Source: an uncultured Clostridia bacterium
Lineage (GTDB): Bacteria > Bacillota > Clostridia > Oscillospirales > Ruminococcaceae
Length of the DNA: 20,689 bases
Direction: 5' to 3'
NCBI GenBank assembly: GCA_947630315.1
Contig: CANRHA010000003.1
Span: forward strand, 1 to 20,689
Shown here: positions 1-5,996 of the stretch, piece by piece
Numbering within the stretch: position 1 is the first letter of the stretch
Layout of the letters: every line of letters begins with the position of its first letter
Notes under the pieces: model-generated
The model's database searches: none
What the model was told of the DNA's origin: nothing
What the model saw: only the letters and a program-made list of their open reading frames with translations
Program-made: the position numbers and the translations under genes

Positions 1-1846
1 CTCTGATTATGTCGTTGTTGGTAGCTCCACCTATAGTCATATCAGTTATAAGATTAGATACTTTACCCATCTCGTTCTGCATAGTTCTATGCTTAATTTT
101 GGGTACTGAATCCGGTAGTGTGTATATGTCAGGATCAAAGTTCTCAAGATCCTTTAATGGTTTCGTAGCTTTTAGTCCAAGTTTATTGGAAGCTACTGGT
201 ATTACAGCAACGAAGTCGCCATCGAAGTCTGCTCCTGAAAGCTGTTGCGCAACCTTTGTGTTTATGCCAACAGCATCTTTAGAATTACCAACTACAGTCT
301 TACCTTCTGACAGTTCATTATTTACTTTAAGCAAAGGTATCTCAAATGTACCGGCGTGAGGATACCTAACAAGAGCTACCAAATCTCCTTGTTTGTAGTT
401 TGGCGCATACACTTCGTCATCTTTTATTGATGTTAAAGGCAACAGAACTTGATAAGCCTGGTTCTTAAATCCTTTAACTGACAAGTCAGCAGCTGCTCTA
501 TCACATTCTGCCGCGTAATCCTCGAGTAATTTCTTTTTGATTACTTTATTTGTCAAAGAATTTATTTCTTCAAGTTCCAATTTCTTTTGACTAACTGACA
601 AATCTATCTGCTGATTAATAAGTTTTAAAGGTTGTTTTGATAGAAACTGGGCTGACAAATTTCTAGACCAAGTGTCCCAATCACCCTCTTCTCTTATCTT
701 GTTTATGGCAGACAATTGTGTTTTGCCATTCTTGTCAACGTAATGTGATTGCCCAGCTCCAGTGAGAACTCCATCAACATTCTTTGGCCCTTTAATCAAA
801 GCACCAAATGGATTATTCTGGTCTATTTCTCCTGTTGTGTCGTTTATCTTCATAGCCTTAAGAACTTGTTTGTCTCCATCCTTGGAAATTAAAGGAGTTC
901 CGTGAGCCTTATTTGTGTTATAAATTAGATCATAACCTTCTGGAACATCGTCTGAGTATATTGCCATACCTTTCATATAATGAGTCCCATCAACAGCAAT
1001 TCTAACCTGAGCATATTGACTGTTTCCAAGGTTAAGATCATCAACGCCTTTTCTTAATTCTATTACACCATCTTTTGCTTTTCCGCCTTCATCGCCATAT
1101 CTTACAAAGATTCTCTTAGAATCTATTGATTGCGGGGATTCAGGTACAAACCATTCCTTCCCTTTGTCTGGCGAGAATGTGTCTATTGGCGCAATATTAA
1201 ATTTATTCTTTTGAACATCTGACCAAGTAGTACCAGGAGGCGCAACCACATTAATTTTTATTTCGTGATTACCAGCTGGTATTTTAGTTGTTGTAACCAG
1301 ATATCCTTCTTCTTGAAGCATAGCAAGTGCAACTTTCTTCGTGTTGTCAGTAACACCTAAATATAATTCAGTACTTTTACTAACGTCAATCATACCTTTG
1401 CTGTCATCATTCGCGTGTCTTTTGATTACTTCTTTTATTGCATTTGCCGTGTTCTCATATTTCGTATTTTGGTCTTTTACAGCCGGATCTAACCAATATC
1501 TAACAACAGATTCTCTAACGCCCATCATCCTGGCAACTTCTGATTTGTTACCAGTTTTTTGGTAGAGCTCCATCGCCTTTTCAATATTTAATTTTCTTTG
1601 CTCAGAGGACTCGATAGAAAGTTTTGCTCTAAGATTGTTTGAAGTTGCATATGGACCTAACAGAATTTTTGCAATTTCGCCATCCTTAAGACCGACATCA
1701 CGATACTTATTAACCTGAGAAGTAAATGTAAAATCGCGTTGTCCTGGATTTTCGCCAGTTCCATACCCAAATCTTCCAGAACCTCTTCCTGGTGGATTAG
1801 CATCGTGAGCAACGCCAACGTGCATAAGCTCGTTTTCATAATACAT
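1..1846 (-). CDS. Phage double-psi beta-barrel RNA polymerase (RdRP/YonO-like), 3'-truncated by window edge
   Basis: The first 615 codons of a longer gene that runs off the left edge; the frame is open throughout. Residues 536-550 contain LSGADFDGDFVAVIP, with D540, D542 and D544 matching the DxDGD metal-binding loop of multisubunit RNA polymerase beta', SPbeta YonO-type and cellular RdRP-like polymerases. About 45 residues earlier, VRYPHAGTFEIP (493-504) resembles the RxPxLHR stretch that precedes this loop in beta'. The N-terminal part has a Gly/Pro-rich segment (19-35) and two helix-turn-helix-like segments (about 52-78, GLKDGEIAKIL; about 85-119, KSEVARMMGVRESVVRYWL), so DNA binding is likely. 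Expected role: transcription of phage genes from DNA. The ATG at 1846 lies 2 nt after the stop of the upstream nuclease gene and has AAAGGGG about 10 nt before it. Polymerase membership is well supported by the motif; template type and promoter use are inference. Confidence 0.8.
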   Translation of the reverse strand, partial: MYYENELMHVGVAHDANPPGRGSGRFGYGTGENPGQRDFTFTSQVNKYRDVGLKDGEIAKILLGPYATSNNLRAKLSIESSEQRKLNIEKAMELYQKTGNKSEVARMMGVRESVVRYWLDPAVKDQNTKYENTANAIKEVIKRHANDDSKGMIDVSKSTELYLGVTDNTKKVALAMLQEEGYLVTTTKIPAGNHEIKINVVAPPGTTWSDVQKNKFNIAPIDTFSPDKGKEWFVPESPQSIDSKRIFVRYGDEGGKAKDGVIELRKGVDDLNLGNSQYAQVRIAVDGTHYMKGMAIYSDDVPEGYDLIYNTNKAHGTPLISKDGDKQVLKAMKINDTTGEIDQNNPFGALIKGPKNVDGVLTGAGQSHYVDKNGKTQLSAINKIREEGDWDTWSRNLSAQFLSKQPLKLINQQIDLSVSQKKLELEEINSLTNKVIKKKLLEDYAAECDRAAADLSVKGFKNQAYQVLLPLTSIKDDEVYAPNYKQGDLVALVRYPHAGTFEIPLLKVNNELSEGKTVVGNSKDAVGINTKVAQQLSGADFDGDFVAVIPVASNKLGLKATKPLKDLENFDPDIYTLPDSVPKIKHRTMQNEMGKVSNLITDMTIGGATNNDIIR

Positions 1847-1848
1847 AG

Positions 1849-2421
1849 CTACCGATCCCCTTTGTCAAGTTTTGTTAATATTTTATCAAAATATACAATT
1901 TTGTCCATAACAGGAACGATCTCATTTATTTCAGGAGTGTATATTTCAATATCATTGTTCTGGTATTTCCGTAATTCAATAGCTCTCATTAGTGCAAACT
2001 CGTCAGAATATTCGAGACAAAATAAAGCAGCGTAAATAATCAACTGCTTCATAGAGGCGGGATTTTTACCCGTCTTCAAATCAAATATCATAAGTTTTCT
2101 ATCTTCGTCTAAGAATCTTATAGCGTCCGCTGTTCCATAGCAATATTTAGAATAATATAAAGGAACTTCTGGTTTCATTCCATAGAACACACAATCATTA
2201 ACATACATATTAAAAGTATGTTTAGTATCTCTTAATGGAATTCCTTGTTTTATAAGATCTCTAGCAAGGGCGTGTAATTCAGTTCCTCTCTTTATTGCTA
2301 AATAATTAGCATAAGCTTCCGCTATTTGTTCATCGGTATAATTTAACCACGAATACTTAGAAGCACCTAGAAACGCGTGCGAGCCTTCAGGTACCTCTCT
2401 TGAATGATTGTTCCATTGCAT
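1849..2421 (-). CDS. PD-(D/E)XK (RecB/Cas4-like) exonuclease
   Basis: A 190-residue single-domain nuclease. The motif order of RecB-family nucleases is visible: RGTELH (45-50), GTADAI with D99, MIFDLKTGK with D114 and K116, and QLIIYAAL (Q126, Y130). These supply the metal-binding Asp residues, catalytic Lys and QxxxY. There is no Cys cluster, so it is not a Cas4/AddB iron-sulfur type. The expected role is DNA end processing in phage recombination or replication. The ATG at 2421 has GGTGAGG seven nt upstream and overlaps the preceding VRR-NUC gene by 35 nt, so the two nucleases are translationally coupled. The RNA polymerase gene follows 2 nt after the stop. No CRISPR array or Cas gene accompanies it. 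Confidence 0.82.
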   Translation of the reverse strand: MQWNNHSREVPEGSHAFLGASKYSWLNYTDEQIAEAYANYLAIKRGTELHALARDLIKQGIPLRDTKHTFNMYVNDCVFYGMKPEVPLYYSKYCYGTADAIRFLDEDRKLMIFDLKTGKNPASMKQLIIYAALFCLEYSDEFALMRAIELRKYQNNDIEIYTPEINEIVPVMDKIVYFDKILTKLDKGDR

Positions 2422-2683
2422 CTAATACCTCACCAACATTCTCTGGAAATATAAAAGAAGCAAAAGCCATCTCGTTCATTTTATTCACATAATATTCTTG
2501 ATTTGGCCTGTGAGATGCTTTTTGTGATCTCTTGCATTCTAAGGCTGCCCATTTGTCTTGCCATAAAACTAGCAAATCTGGAACACCCTGAATACAGTTT
2601 GGATCATTTTTTAATATGATCGAATCTGGTAACCTATCTTTTATTTTTCTCTTTATTGTTTTTTGGAATTCCGATTCTCTCAT
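2387..2683 (-). CDS. VRR-NUC domain nuclease (Holliday-junction-resolvase-like)
   Basis: A 98-residue protein that is essentially one VRR-NUC domain. It shows an N-terminal E5 (RESEFQ), QGVPDLLVL with G33 and D36, AALECKRSQK with E49-C-K51 as the ExK catalytic pair, and Q62 shortly after. In phages these small nucleases usually accompany a SNF2-like helicase, and one lies two genes upstream here. The likely substrate is structured or branched DNA. I chose the ATG at 2683 because AGGTG sits 7-8 nt before it; a GTG at 2692 and an ATG at 2689 are possible but poorly spaced. Its leader carries a promoter-like element and a strong hairpin (2705-2740), so its expression may be damped by early termination. 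Confidence 0.85.
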   Translation of the reverse strand: MRESEFQKTIKRKIKDRLPDSIILKNDPNCIQGVPDLLVLWQDKWAALECKRSQKASHRPNQEYYVNKMNEMAFASFIFPENVGEVLDAMEQSFKRGT

Positions 2684-2704
2684 ATTCATCACCTCGAATA
2701 ACCA

Positions 2705-2740
2705 AAAATAAAAGGAAGAGGCGACACTCTACCCCTTCCC
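2705..2740 (-). terminator. Leader hairpin followed by T-rich tract, upstream of VRR-NUC gene
   Basis: On the minus strand an 8-bp stem (GGAAGGGG with CCTCTTCC, one G-T pair) with a 10-nt loop is followed by TTTTATTTTT. It lies after the promoter-like element at 2746-2771 and before the RBS of the VRR-NUC gene, so a transcript starting there would meet it within about 15 nt. It may act as attenuator, as terminator of read-through from upstream, or as a 5' stabilising hairpin. Confidence 0.6.
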
Positions 2741-2745
2741 TTCTA

Positions 2746-2771
2746 TTAAAGAAGAAGAAATTTTTGCGAAT
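2746..2771 (-). promoter_or_regulatory. Phage promoter-like element (TTCGCAAA-N12-TTTAAT)
   Basis: GCAAA lies at 2768-2764 and the -10-like TTTAAT at 2751-2746, exactly 12 nt apart. It immediately follows the stop of the 64-aa gene and would drive the VRR-NUC, PD-(D/E)XK and RNA polymerase genes. Confidence 0.6.
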
Positions 2772-2776
2772 TGTTT

Positions 2777-2971
2777 TTAAACGTCAGCTTCTTTCTGTTC
2801 CTTCTTTTTATACACTTCGAGCACACCTTTGACAAGTAAATGCTCCATAGCCTGTTCTTTTGTAATCTTATGTTTCTCACAATATTTCTGAACATATTCA
2901 TCAGCGTCTTTGTTTGTTCTTAAAAACGAAATGCCGTAAGTCATAGCGTGTAAATTATCATCGTGGTTCAT
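2777..2971 (-). CDS. Small phage protein of unknown function (64 aa)
   Basis: I do not recognise this protein. It is 64 residues, mostly predicted helix, with a Lys/Glu-rich C-terminus and a central KHKITKEQAMEHLLVKGVL segment that could be a ribbon-helix-helix or small helical DNA-binding element, though no diagnostic residues support that. Its ATG overlaps the stop of the SNF2-like helicase gene (ATGA), so it is translationally coupled, and GAAGGTG sits just upstream. It is the last gene before a new promoter-like element, so it ends the unit carrying the ssDNA-binding-like protein and the helicase. It may be a helicase partner, on context alone. Confidence 0.7.
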   Translation of the reverse strand: MNHDDNLHAMTYGISFLRTNKDADEYVQKYCEKHKITKEQAMEHLLVKGVLEVYKKKEQKEADV

Positions 2972-4212
2972 ATAAACACCTTCTTTATAAAATTATTCTC
3001 ATTAAATTTTTTCTTATCTTTTAGCTTCCTGTTTATTGCTAGGTCAATTGACGACATACTTCTGAGATGATAGTAAAATAGTTCTCTATATGTGGTATCA
3101 ATTCTATCGATTCTTCCCATAGCTTGCTCAAGAGTTCTGTAACTGTAAGTCTGACTGTAAAATATAACTGTGTCGCAAGCTGTGCAATTCCATCCTTCAC
3201 TTCCAGCAGCGTACTGAACAAGATACAACCATCTTGGTCCATTTGGAAGTTCTTCGTGTTTCTGTCCGTTCCATTCGCCATAAGGAATGCTTGCAGACTC
3301 ACAATAATTCCTTAGTATATCGAGTTCATAGTTGAAATTGTAAAATATAATTGCTCTGTCGTGTTGTTGCATAATTTTATCTATCTCAGCTATTCTTGAT
3401 GGATCGGAGTTAACGCACTTCCTTAATAAAAATATAAATCTACTTCCTTCTTCTATTGGTGTGTCGTCGTATGGATCCCAACGTTCTCTGAATATTTTTC
3501 TGTAAGTCTCTCTGTCATAATCACATATAACATTTATGTTTCTTCGAACTGTATCTCTGAAATCTTCCATAGGAACTAATATTTTATTTTTGAAATATTT
3601 CAAAGTAGCTTCTTCCAAATATCTGTCAATTTTCGGATATTTAGTTACTCTGCTGAACACACAGTACCTGTTATAGAATTCTGTTTTGTTTCTAACAAAC
3701 CCATTTGCAACGAAGACAGGAATATAATCGCTCCATTGGTCACCGGGAGTTGCTGATAATAATATCCATTGATTCTTTCTTGAAATATCCAAAAAAGCTT
3801 TAACCCAGGCTCCTTTACCGATTACGCGCTGTTCATCAAAAATAAAAAAGGCGTTGTAAACTTTGCTATATTTTTTGATGTTGTTCCAGCTGTCTATTGT
3901 GACTCTAACTCCAGAATGAGATAATTCAGGACTATTTGGTGTTAACATAAATTTTATACATTCCTTATCCCATTCGTGCTTATCTCTTTTCTGAGCAGTT
4001 GTTATTATGTATAAATCTTTTGGATCTTCCATAAGAAAGTATTCTGTCAATCCTCGGTATCCATCAAAATCTATACTACCATAACACACAAATATCATAT
4101 AGTAAGCCAAAGCTGCTATGGATTTTCCAGAACCGACCCCGCCACAAAGGACGGAGCCGTTTTTTAATTTTTCAATAGCTTCTTTTTGATGCTCGTATAG
4201 TTTTACAGCCAT
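2968..4212 (-). CDS. SNF2-like superfamily 2 DNA helicase/ATPase
   Basis: A 414-residue helicase. In order it shows YEHQKEAIEKL (6-16), Walker A CGGVGSGKS (23-31), motif Ia region ITTAQKRDKHEW (70-81), Walker B IFDEQR (124-129), motif III LSATPG (152-157), motif IV AIIFYNFNYEL (287-297), motif V AAGSEGWNC (335-343) and motif VI QAMGRIDR (363-370). This is the compact two-lobed SF2 core typical of phage SNF2/DEAD-like helicases without accessory domains. Walker B is DEQR instead of DEAH/DEGH. Likely roles are ATP-dependent DNA translocation or remodelling in recombination or replication, working with the two nucleases downstream. The ATG at 4212 has AGGGG eight nt upstream; a TTG six codons earlier is the longest-ORF start but has no RBS. 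It begins 4 nt after the 25-aa gene ends. Confidence 0.85.
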   Translation of the reverse strand: MAVKLYEHQKEAIEKLKNGSVLCGGVGSGKSIAALAYYMIFVCYGSIDFDGYRGLTEYFLMEDPKDLYIITTAQKRDKHEWDKECIKFMLTPNSPELSHSGVRVTIDSWNNIKKYSKVYNAFFIFDEQRVIGKGAWVKAFLDISRKNQWILLSATPGDQWSDYIPVFVANGFVRNKTEFYNRYCVFSRVTKYPKIDRYLEEATLKYFKNKILVPMEDFRDTVRRNINVICDYDRETYRKIFRERWDPYDDTPIEEGSRFIFLLRKCVNSDPSRIAEIDKIMQQHDRAIIFYNFNYELDILRNYCESASIPYGEWNGQKHEELPNGPRWLYLVQYAAGSEGWNCTACDTVIFYSQTYSYRTLEQAMGRIDRIDTTYRELFYYHLRSMSSIDLAINRKLKDKKKFNENNFIKKVFI

Positions 4213-4216
4213 ACAA

Positions 4217-4294
4217 TCATCCCCTATCAAATATAATTATACAAGCTATACAAACTATAATAAGAATAATAAGCTGCCAATTTTCAAACTCCAT
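4217..4294 (-). CDS. 25-residue single-pass membrane peptide
   Basis: A short ORF beginning MEFENWQLIILIIVCIACII and ending IFDRG. It has a polar N-terminus, a hydrophobic run of about 15 residues and a charged C-terminus, the pattern of a one-helix membrane microprotein. Its ATG has an excellent RBS (AAGGAG, 7 nt spacing) right after the stop of the ssDNA-binding-like gene. The RBS of the downstream helicase lies within its last codons, so translation may be coupled. Function unknown. Good RBS and perfect packing argue for a real gene. Confidence 0.6.
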   Translation of the reverse strand: MEFENWQLIILIIVCIACIIIFDRG

Positions 4295-4308
4295 TTTGTT
4301 ACTCCTTA

Positions 4309-4788
4309 TTATAAAATTTGCATATTGCCATACTTGTCTTCGAAGTCTCCTTCTGAAAGAGTAGCATATAGTGTCTTAAGATACGCTGACACACCTGCTG
4401 GCCTTCCTGCTAAGGCTGGATAATTATAAGGTCTTATTACAATATCACAACCGTCAAGTCTAGCATAGTCGAGTTGGCCTATTGTGTCTTCATTTAATTC
4501 AACTCTGCCCTTTCTTGTGACCATCCAAACTTCTGGAGGATATTGTCCAAACTTAACCTTTACAGGAAGCCAAGGCTGCTCGTAATGTTCTGGGTCGTCT
4601 TCTCTCGGTGGTCTGAATTTTACTTTCCAACCATCAGCTATTAAATCGTCAACGATATCATCCGGAATCAGAACTCCAAAGTTCCTGTTGCCTTCGTCAT
4701 TGTAATCTGTCTTCTTTCCAGAGAAATTTTTGAAAATAATCCTCGCGTTTTCAAGAACAATGTTTTTAGTTACTTTTCTTTCTTCCAT
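4309..4788 (-). CDS. Phage single-stranded DNA-binding-like protein
   Basis: A 159-residue acidic protein. It contains KNIVLENARIIFKNFSGK, then YNDEGNRNFGVLIPDD, DGWKVKFRPPREDDPEH, a beta-rich PWLPVKVKFG stretch, GRVELNEDTIGQLDYARLDGCDIVIRPYNY, and a C-terminal SAYLKTLYATLSEGDFEDKYG. This pattern matches a widespread gut-phage family usually annotated as ssDNA-binding protein, near 150-170 residues. Expected role: coating ssDNA during replication or recombination. I use the ATG at 4788 because AAAGGAG lies 8 nt upstream; the open frame continues to 4884 but would then run through the tRNA-like RNA. It lies between the RNA cassette and the helicase/nuclease genes, consistent with a replication role. 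The assignment rests on motif memory, not on a catalytic signature. Confidence 0.72.
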   Translation of the reverse strand: MEERKVTKNIVLENARIIFKNFSGKKTDYNDEGNRNFGVLIPDDIVDDLIADGWKVKFRPPREDDPEHYEQPWLPVKVKFGQYPPEVWMVTRKGRVELNEDTIGQLDYARLDGCDIVIRPYNYPALAGRPAGVSAYLKTLYATLSEGDFEDKYGNMQIL

Positions 4789-4826
4789 AGTTAAATCTCC
4801 TTTACTTAAAATTTTTGGAAAAATAT

Positions 4827-4913
4827 AATGAATTGAAATTGTTTCGAGAGTCGAACTCGAACATTTAATTTGCATTAAATGCATATACCGCTACAACTAT
4901 TTCAAAATTCATT
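4827..4913 (-). ncRNA. tRNA-like structured RNA (possible degenerate or atypical tRNA-Cys)
   Basis: On the minus strand, 4860-4844 is a perfect T-arm: stem TCGAG/CTCGA with loop TTCGACT. The acceptor-like strands AATAGTT (4901-4895) and AACAATT (4843-4837) pair at six of seven positions, and pairing extends outward to about 16 bp (4913-4895 with 4843-4827). A D-arm-like segment with GGTA (near 4889-4885) is short. The central hairpin has GCA in its loop, the Cys anticodon, and the base after the acceptor is T as in tRNA-Cys, but the hairpin pairs too far (8 bp around GCAA) and only about 66 nt separate the acceptor ends. CCA is not encoded. Either a compact or decayed tRNA, or a tRNA-mimicking RNA. 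It follows the promoter-like element at 4928-4953. Confidence 0.45.
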
Positions 4914-4927
4914 TGAAGTTTGTTTCC

Positions 4928-4953
4928 ATTAGATAACAGGAAACTTTTGCGAA
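4928..4953 (-). promoter_or_regulatory. Phage promoter-like element (TTCGCAAA-N12-TCTAAT)
   Basis: GCAAA at 4950-4946 and TCTAAT at 4933-4928, 12 nt apart. It directly follows the T-run ending the second structured RNA and would transcribe the tRNA-like RNA and the ssDNA-binding-like gene. Confidence 0.55.
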
Positions 4954-5095
4954 AAAAAGAAGAGAGTTTATTTTCTAGCCCCGTTCATTTATCCCAGCCT
5001 AGCTTATTGACTCTTCGGCTCAGGCACTTACCGTCGTAAGCTGCATCGTCTTCGAAATTTAAGTGGACTTCTGACCACATCATTTATTTCTCTTC
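4952..5095 (-). ncRNA. Structured phage RNA 2 (about 144 nt), novel candidate
   Basis: There is no ORF here. The segment starts just after a promoter-like element (5096-5123). Its 5' end GAAGAGA (5095-5089) is complementary to TCTCTTC (4965-4959), and that closing strand is followed by seven T, so the outer stem also serves as an intrinsic terminator. Internal hairpins include GTGG/CCAC, CTTAC-GACG-GTAAG and a bulged GCCT/AGGC stem. It is visibly richer in G and C than the flanking DNA, as expected for a folded RNA. I could not match it to a known class; hammerhead and pistol-type ribozyme cores were considered and do not fit. Confidence 0.6.
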
Positions 5096-5123
5096 ATTAA
5101 ATAATAATATTTTTTTTTGCGAA
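5096..5123 (-). promoter_or_regulatory. Phage promoter-like element with 14-nt spacing (TTCGCAAA-N14-TTTAAT)
   Basis: GCAAA at 5120-5116 and TTTAAT at 5101-5096, separated by 14 nt within an A/T run; the only member of the set without 12-nt spacing. It sits between the two structured RNAs and would drive the second. Confidence 0.5.
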
Positions 5124-5127
5124 AAAA

Positions 5128-5352
5128 TATAAAAAGAAAGCGGACTCAATCGTTCATATCTTTCGATAATCCCTTGGCAGGTTGCCAGTTTATATTTCAC
5201 CCGGCCTTCCCTTAAGCTCTACCTACCGACATCACGTCTCTCTCGCTAGGTGCTCATCACACTTCGTGTTTCAAATACGGTTTTTCGTATAAGACGTCCC
5301 CAAGATTCTTATCTCAAATCAAGTTTTACACTCGGCTAGTTGCCATACTTTC
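5128..5352 (-). ncRNA. Structured phage RNA 1 (about 220 nt), novel candidate
   Basis: A non-coding segment directly after the canonical promoter-like element at 5358-5383. The start AAAGAAAG (5355-5348) pairs perfectly with CTTTCTTT (5140-5133), which is followed by a T-rich run, the same closing-stem/terminator design as RNA 2. Internal hairpins visible by eye: ATACG/CGTAT (loop AAAAAC), ACAC-GAA-GTGT, CCTA/TAGG with inner CGA/TCG, TGGCA-ACC-TGCCA, and TATC-GAAA-GATA with a GNRA tetraloop. The segment is much more GC-rich than neighbouring DNA and stops occur in all frames. It is not recognisable as RNase P, tmRNA, 6S or SRP RNA from its conserved elements. Function unknown. Confidence 0.62.
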
Positions 5353-5357
5353 TTTCT

Positions 5358-5383
5358 ATTATAAGAAGATATTTCTTTGCGAA
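5358..5383 (-). promoter_or_regulatory. Phage promoter-like element (TTCGCAAA-N12-TATAAT)
   Basis: A consensus copy: GCAAA at 5380-5376, TATAAT at 5363-5358, 12 nt apart. It lies just after the terminator of the 80-aa gene and starts structured RNA 1. Confidence 0.7.
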
Positions 5384-5414
5384 AAATAAAGGAAGAGCAC
5401 AAGGCTCAACCTTT
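5382..5414 (-). terminator. Intrinsic terminator of the 80-aa gene
   Basis: Stem AAAGG..GAGC with GCTC..CCTTT and a small internal mismatch, then TTTATTTTT running into the next promoter-like element. The gene's stop codon is inside the hairpin's 5' arm. Confidence 0.65.
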
Positions 5415-5648
5415 ATTTTCTTCCTCTGTTGGTCTTTTTAAATATATTTCGCTTAAAACTTTTCTTGCGTGACATACAACCAGTGTCTTATACTGGAAGT
5501 AACCAAATATTCCAATATTGTCCAATAGTTCATTATAAGTTCTTTCTTTCTCTATAATTTTTTCCCAATTATTTAAGAAAGATTCAATCTCATAATCCTC
5601 CATCGAATCTATTGCCTTGATGGTTTCTTCCAATCCATAATTTAACAT
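5406..5648 (-). CDS. Small paralogous phage protein, copy 3 (80 aa)
   Basis: An 80-residue, mostly helical protein of unknown function. It belongs to a tandem family with the two genes upstream (5732-5959, 6039-6269). Shared pattern: an N-terminal helix with Ix(S/L)M, then ELxxFLxxxEK, Glu-Arg near the middle, a (I/M)GIFGYFQYKTL-like segment and a C-terminal helix with an (A)(K/R)xxLxxxY ending. The ATG has AGGAGG with 7-nt spacing and the gene has its own promoter-like element and terminator. No catalytic motif or membrane segment is visible. Independent promoters for each copy suggest dosage or different timing; this is inference. Confidence 0.75.
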   Translation of the reverse strand: MLNYGLEETIKAIDSMEDYEIESFLNNWEKIIEKERTYNELLDNIGIFGYFQYKTLVVCHARKVLSEIYLKRPTEEENKG

Positions 5649-5684
5649 AGTTACTACCTCCTTAAAATAAAAGTTTATAGTCCT

Positions 5685-5710
5685 ATTATAATGGGATATT
5701 TCTTTGCAAA
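5685..5710 (-). promoter_or_regulatory. Phage promoter-like element (TTTGCAAA-N12-TATAAT)
   Basis: GCAAA at 5707-5703 and TATAAT at 5690-5685, 12 nt apart, followed by the leader CTATAAACTTTTATTTTAAGG shared with the next copy at 5997, then the RBS of the 80-aa gene. Confidence 0.68.
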
Positions 5711-5746
5711 AAAAAAAATAAAGAGCCAGGTTTAACCCAGCTCTTT
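5708..5746 (-). terminator. Intrinsic terminator of the 75-aa gene
   Basis: Stem AAAGAGCTGGGTT with AACCTGGCTCTTT (13 bp with wobbles, 1-nt loop), then TTTATTTTTTTTTTTT. Nearly identical to the hairpin at 6023-6051; it encodes the last codons and stop of the upstream gene. Confidence 0.8.
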
Positions 5747-5959
5747 GACTTCTCTTTCTAACAACTTATTTTTAGCGTATTCGTGTATCAACACTTGATA
5801 ATTGTAGAATCCTATCATACCCATTTCCTCTCTAGCTTTACTCCAGTTCCTTTCGTCTGTTAATATTCTTTTTTCATAAACATCAACAAACCTTTTCAGT
5901 TCATCCACTTTCATAAGGTCAATAAGATTCCTCATTTCTGTAATTGTTGAATACATCAT
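5732..5959 (-). CDS. Small paralogous phage protein, copy 2 (75 aa)
   Basis: A 75-residue helical protein of unknown function, starting MMYSTITEMRNLIDLM. It aligns with the 76-aa protein upstream (EMRNQIQQMNRGELQELIKGFE against EMRNLIDLMKVDELKRFVDVYE) and with the 80-aa protein downstream (GFYNYQVL against GYFQYKTL). The start at 5959 is preferred because AGGAGG lies 8 nt upstream; the frame continues 41 codons further but crosses the promoter-like element. Its C-terminal ELG plus stop lies inside the terminator hairpin, as in the upstream copy, so gene and terminator were duplicated together. Confidence 0.75.
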   Translation of the reverse strand: MMYSTITEMRNLIDLMKVDELKRFVDVYEKRILTDERNWSKAREEMGMIGFYNYQVLIHEYAKNKLLEREVKELG

Positions 5960-5996
5960 ACCAAATACCTCCTTAAAATAAAAGTTTATAGTTTCT

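Noticed and set aside
3039..3302. 87-codon minus-strand frame inside the helicase gene
   Set aside because: It overlaps helicase motifs V and VI in another frame and has no RBS.
4789..4884. N-terminal extension of the ssDNA-binding-like gene
   Set aside because: The extension would run through the tRNA-like RNA; the ATG at 4788 has a perfect RBS and the family's usual length fits.
4952..5095. RNA 2 as a hammerhead or pistol-type self-cleaving ribozyme
   Set aside because: GTGG/CCAC followed by TTAAAT faintly recalls a pistol core and CTGAG a hammerhead, but the required conserved loops and pseudoknot partner are not present.
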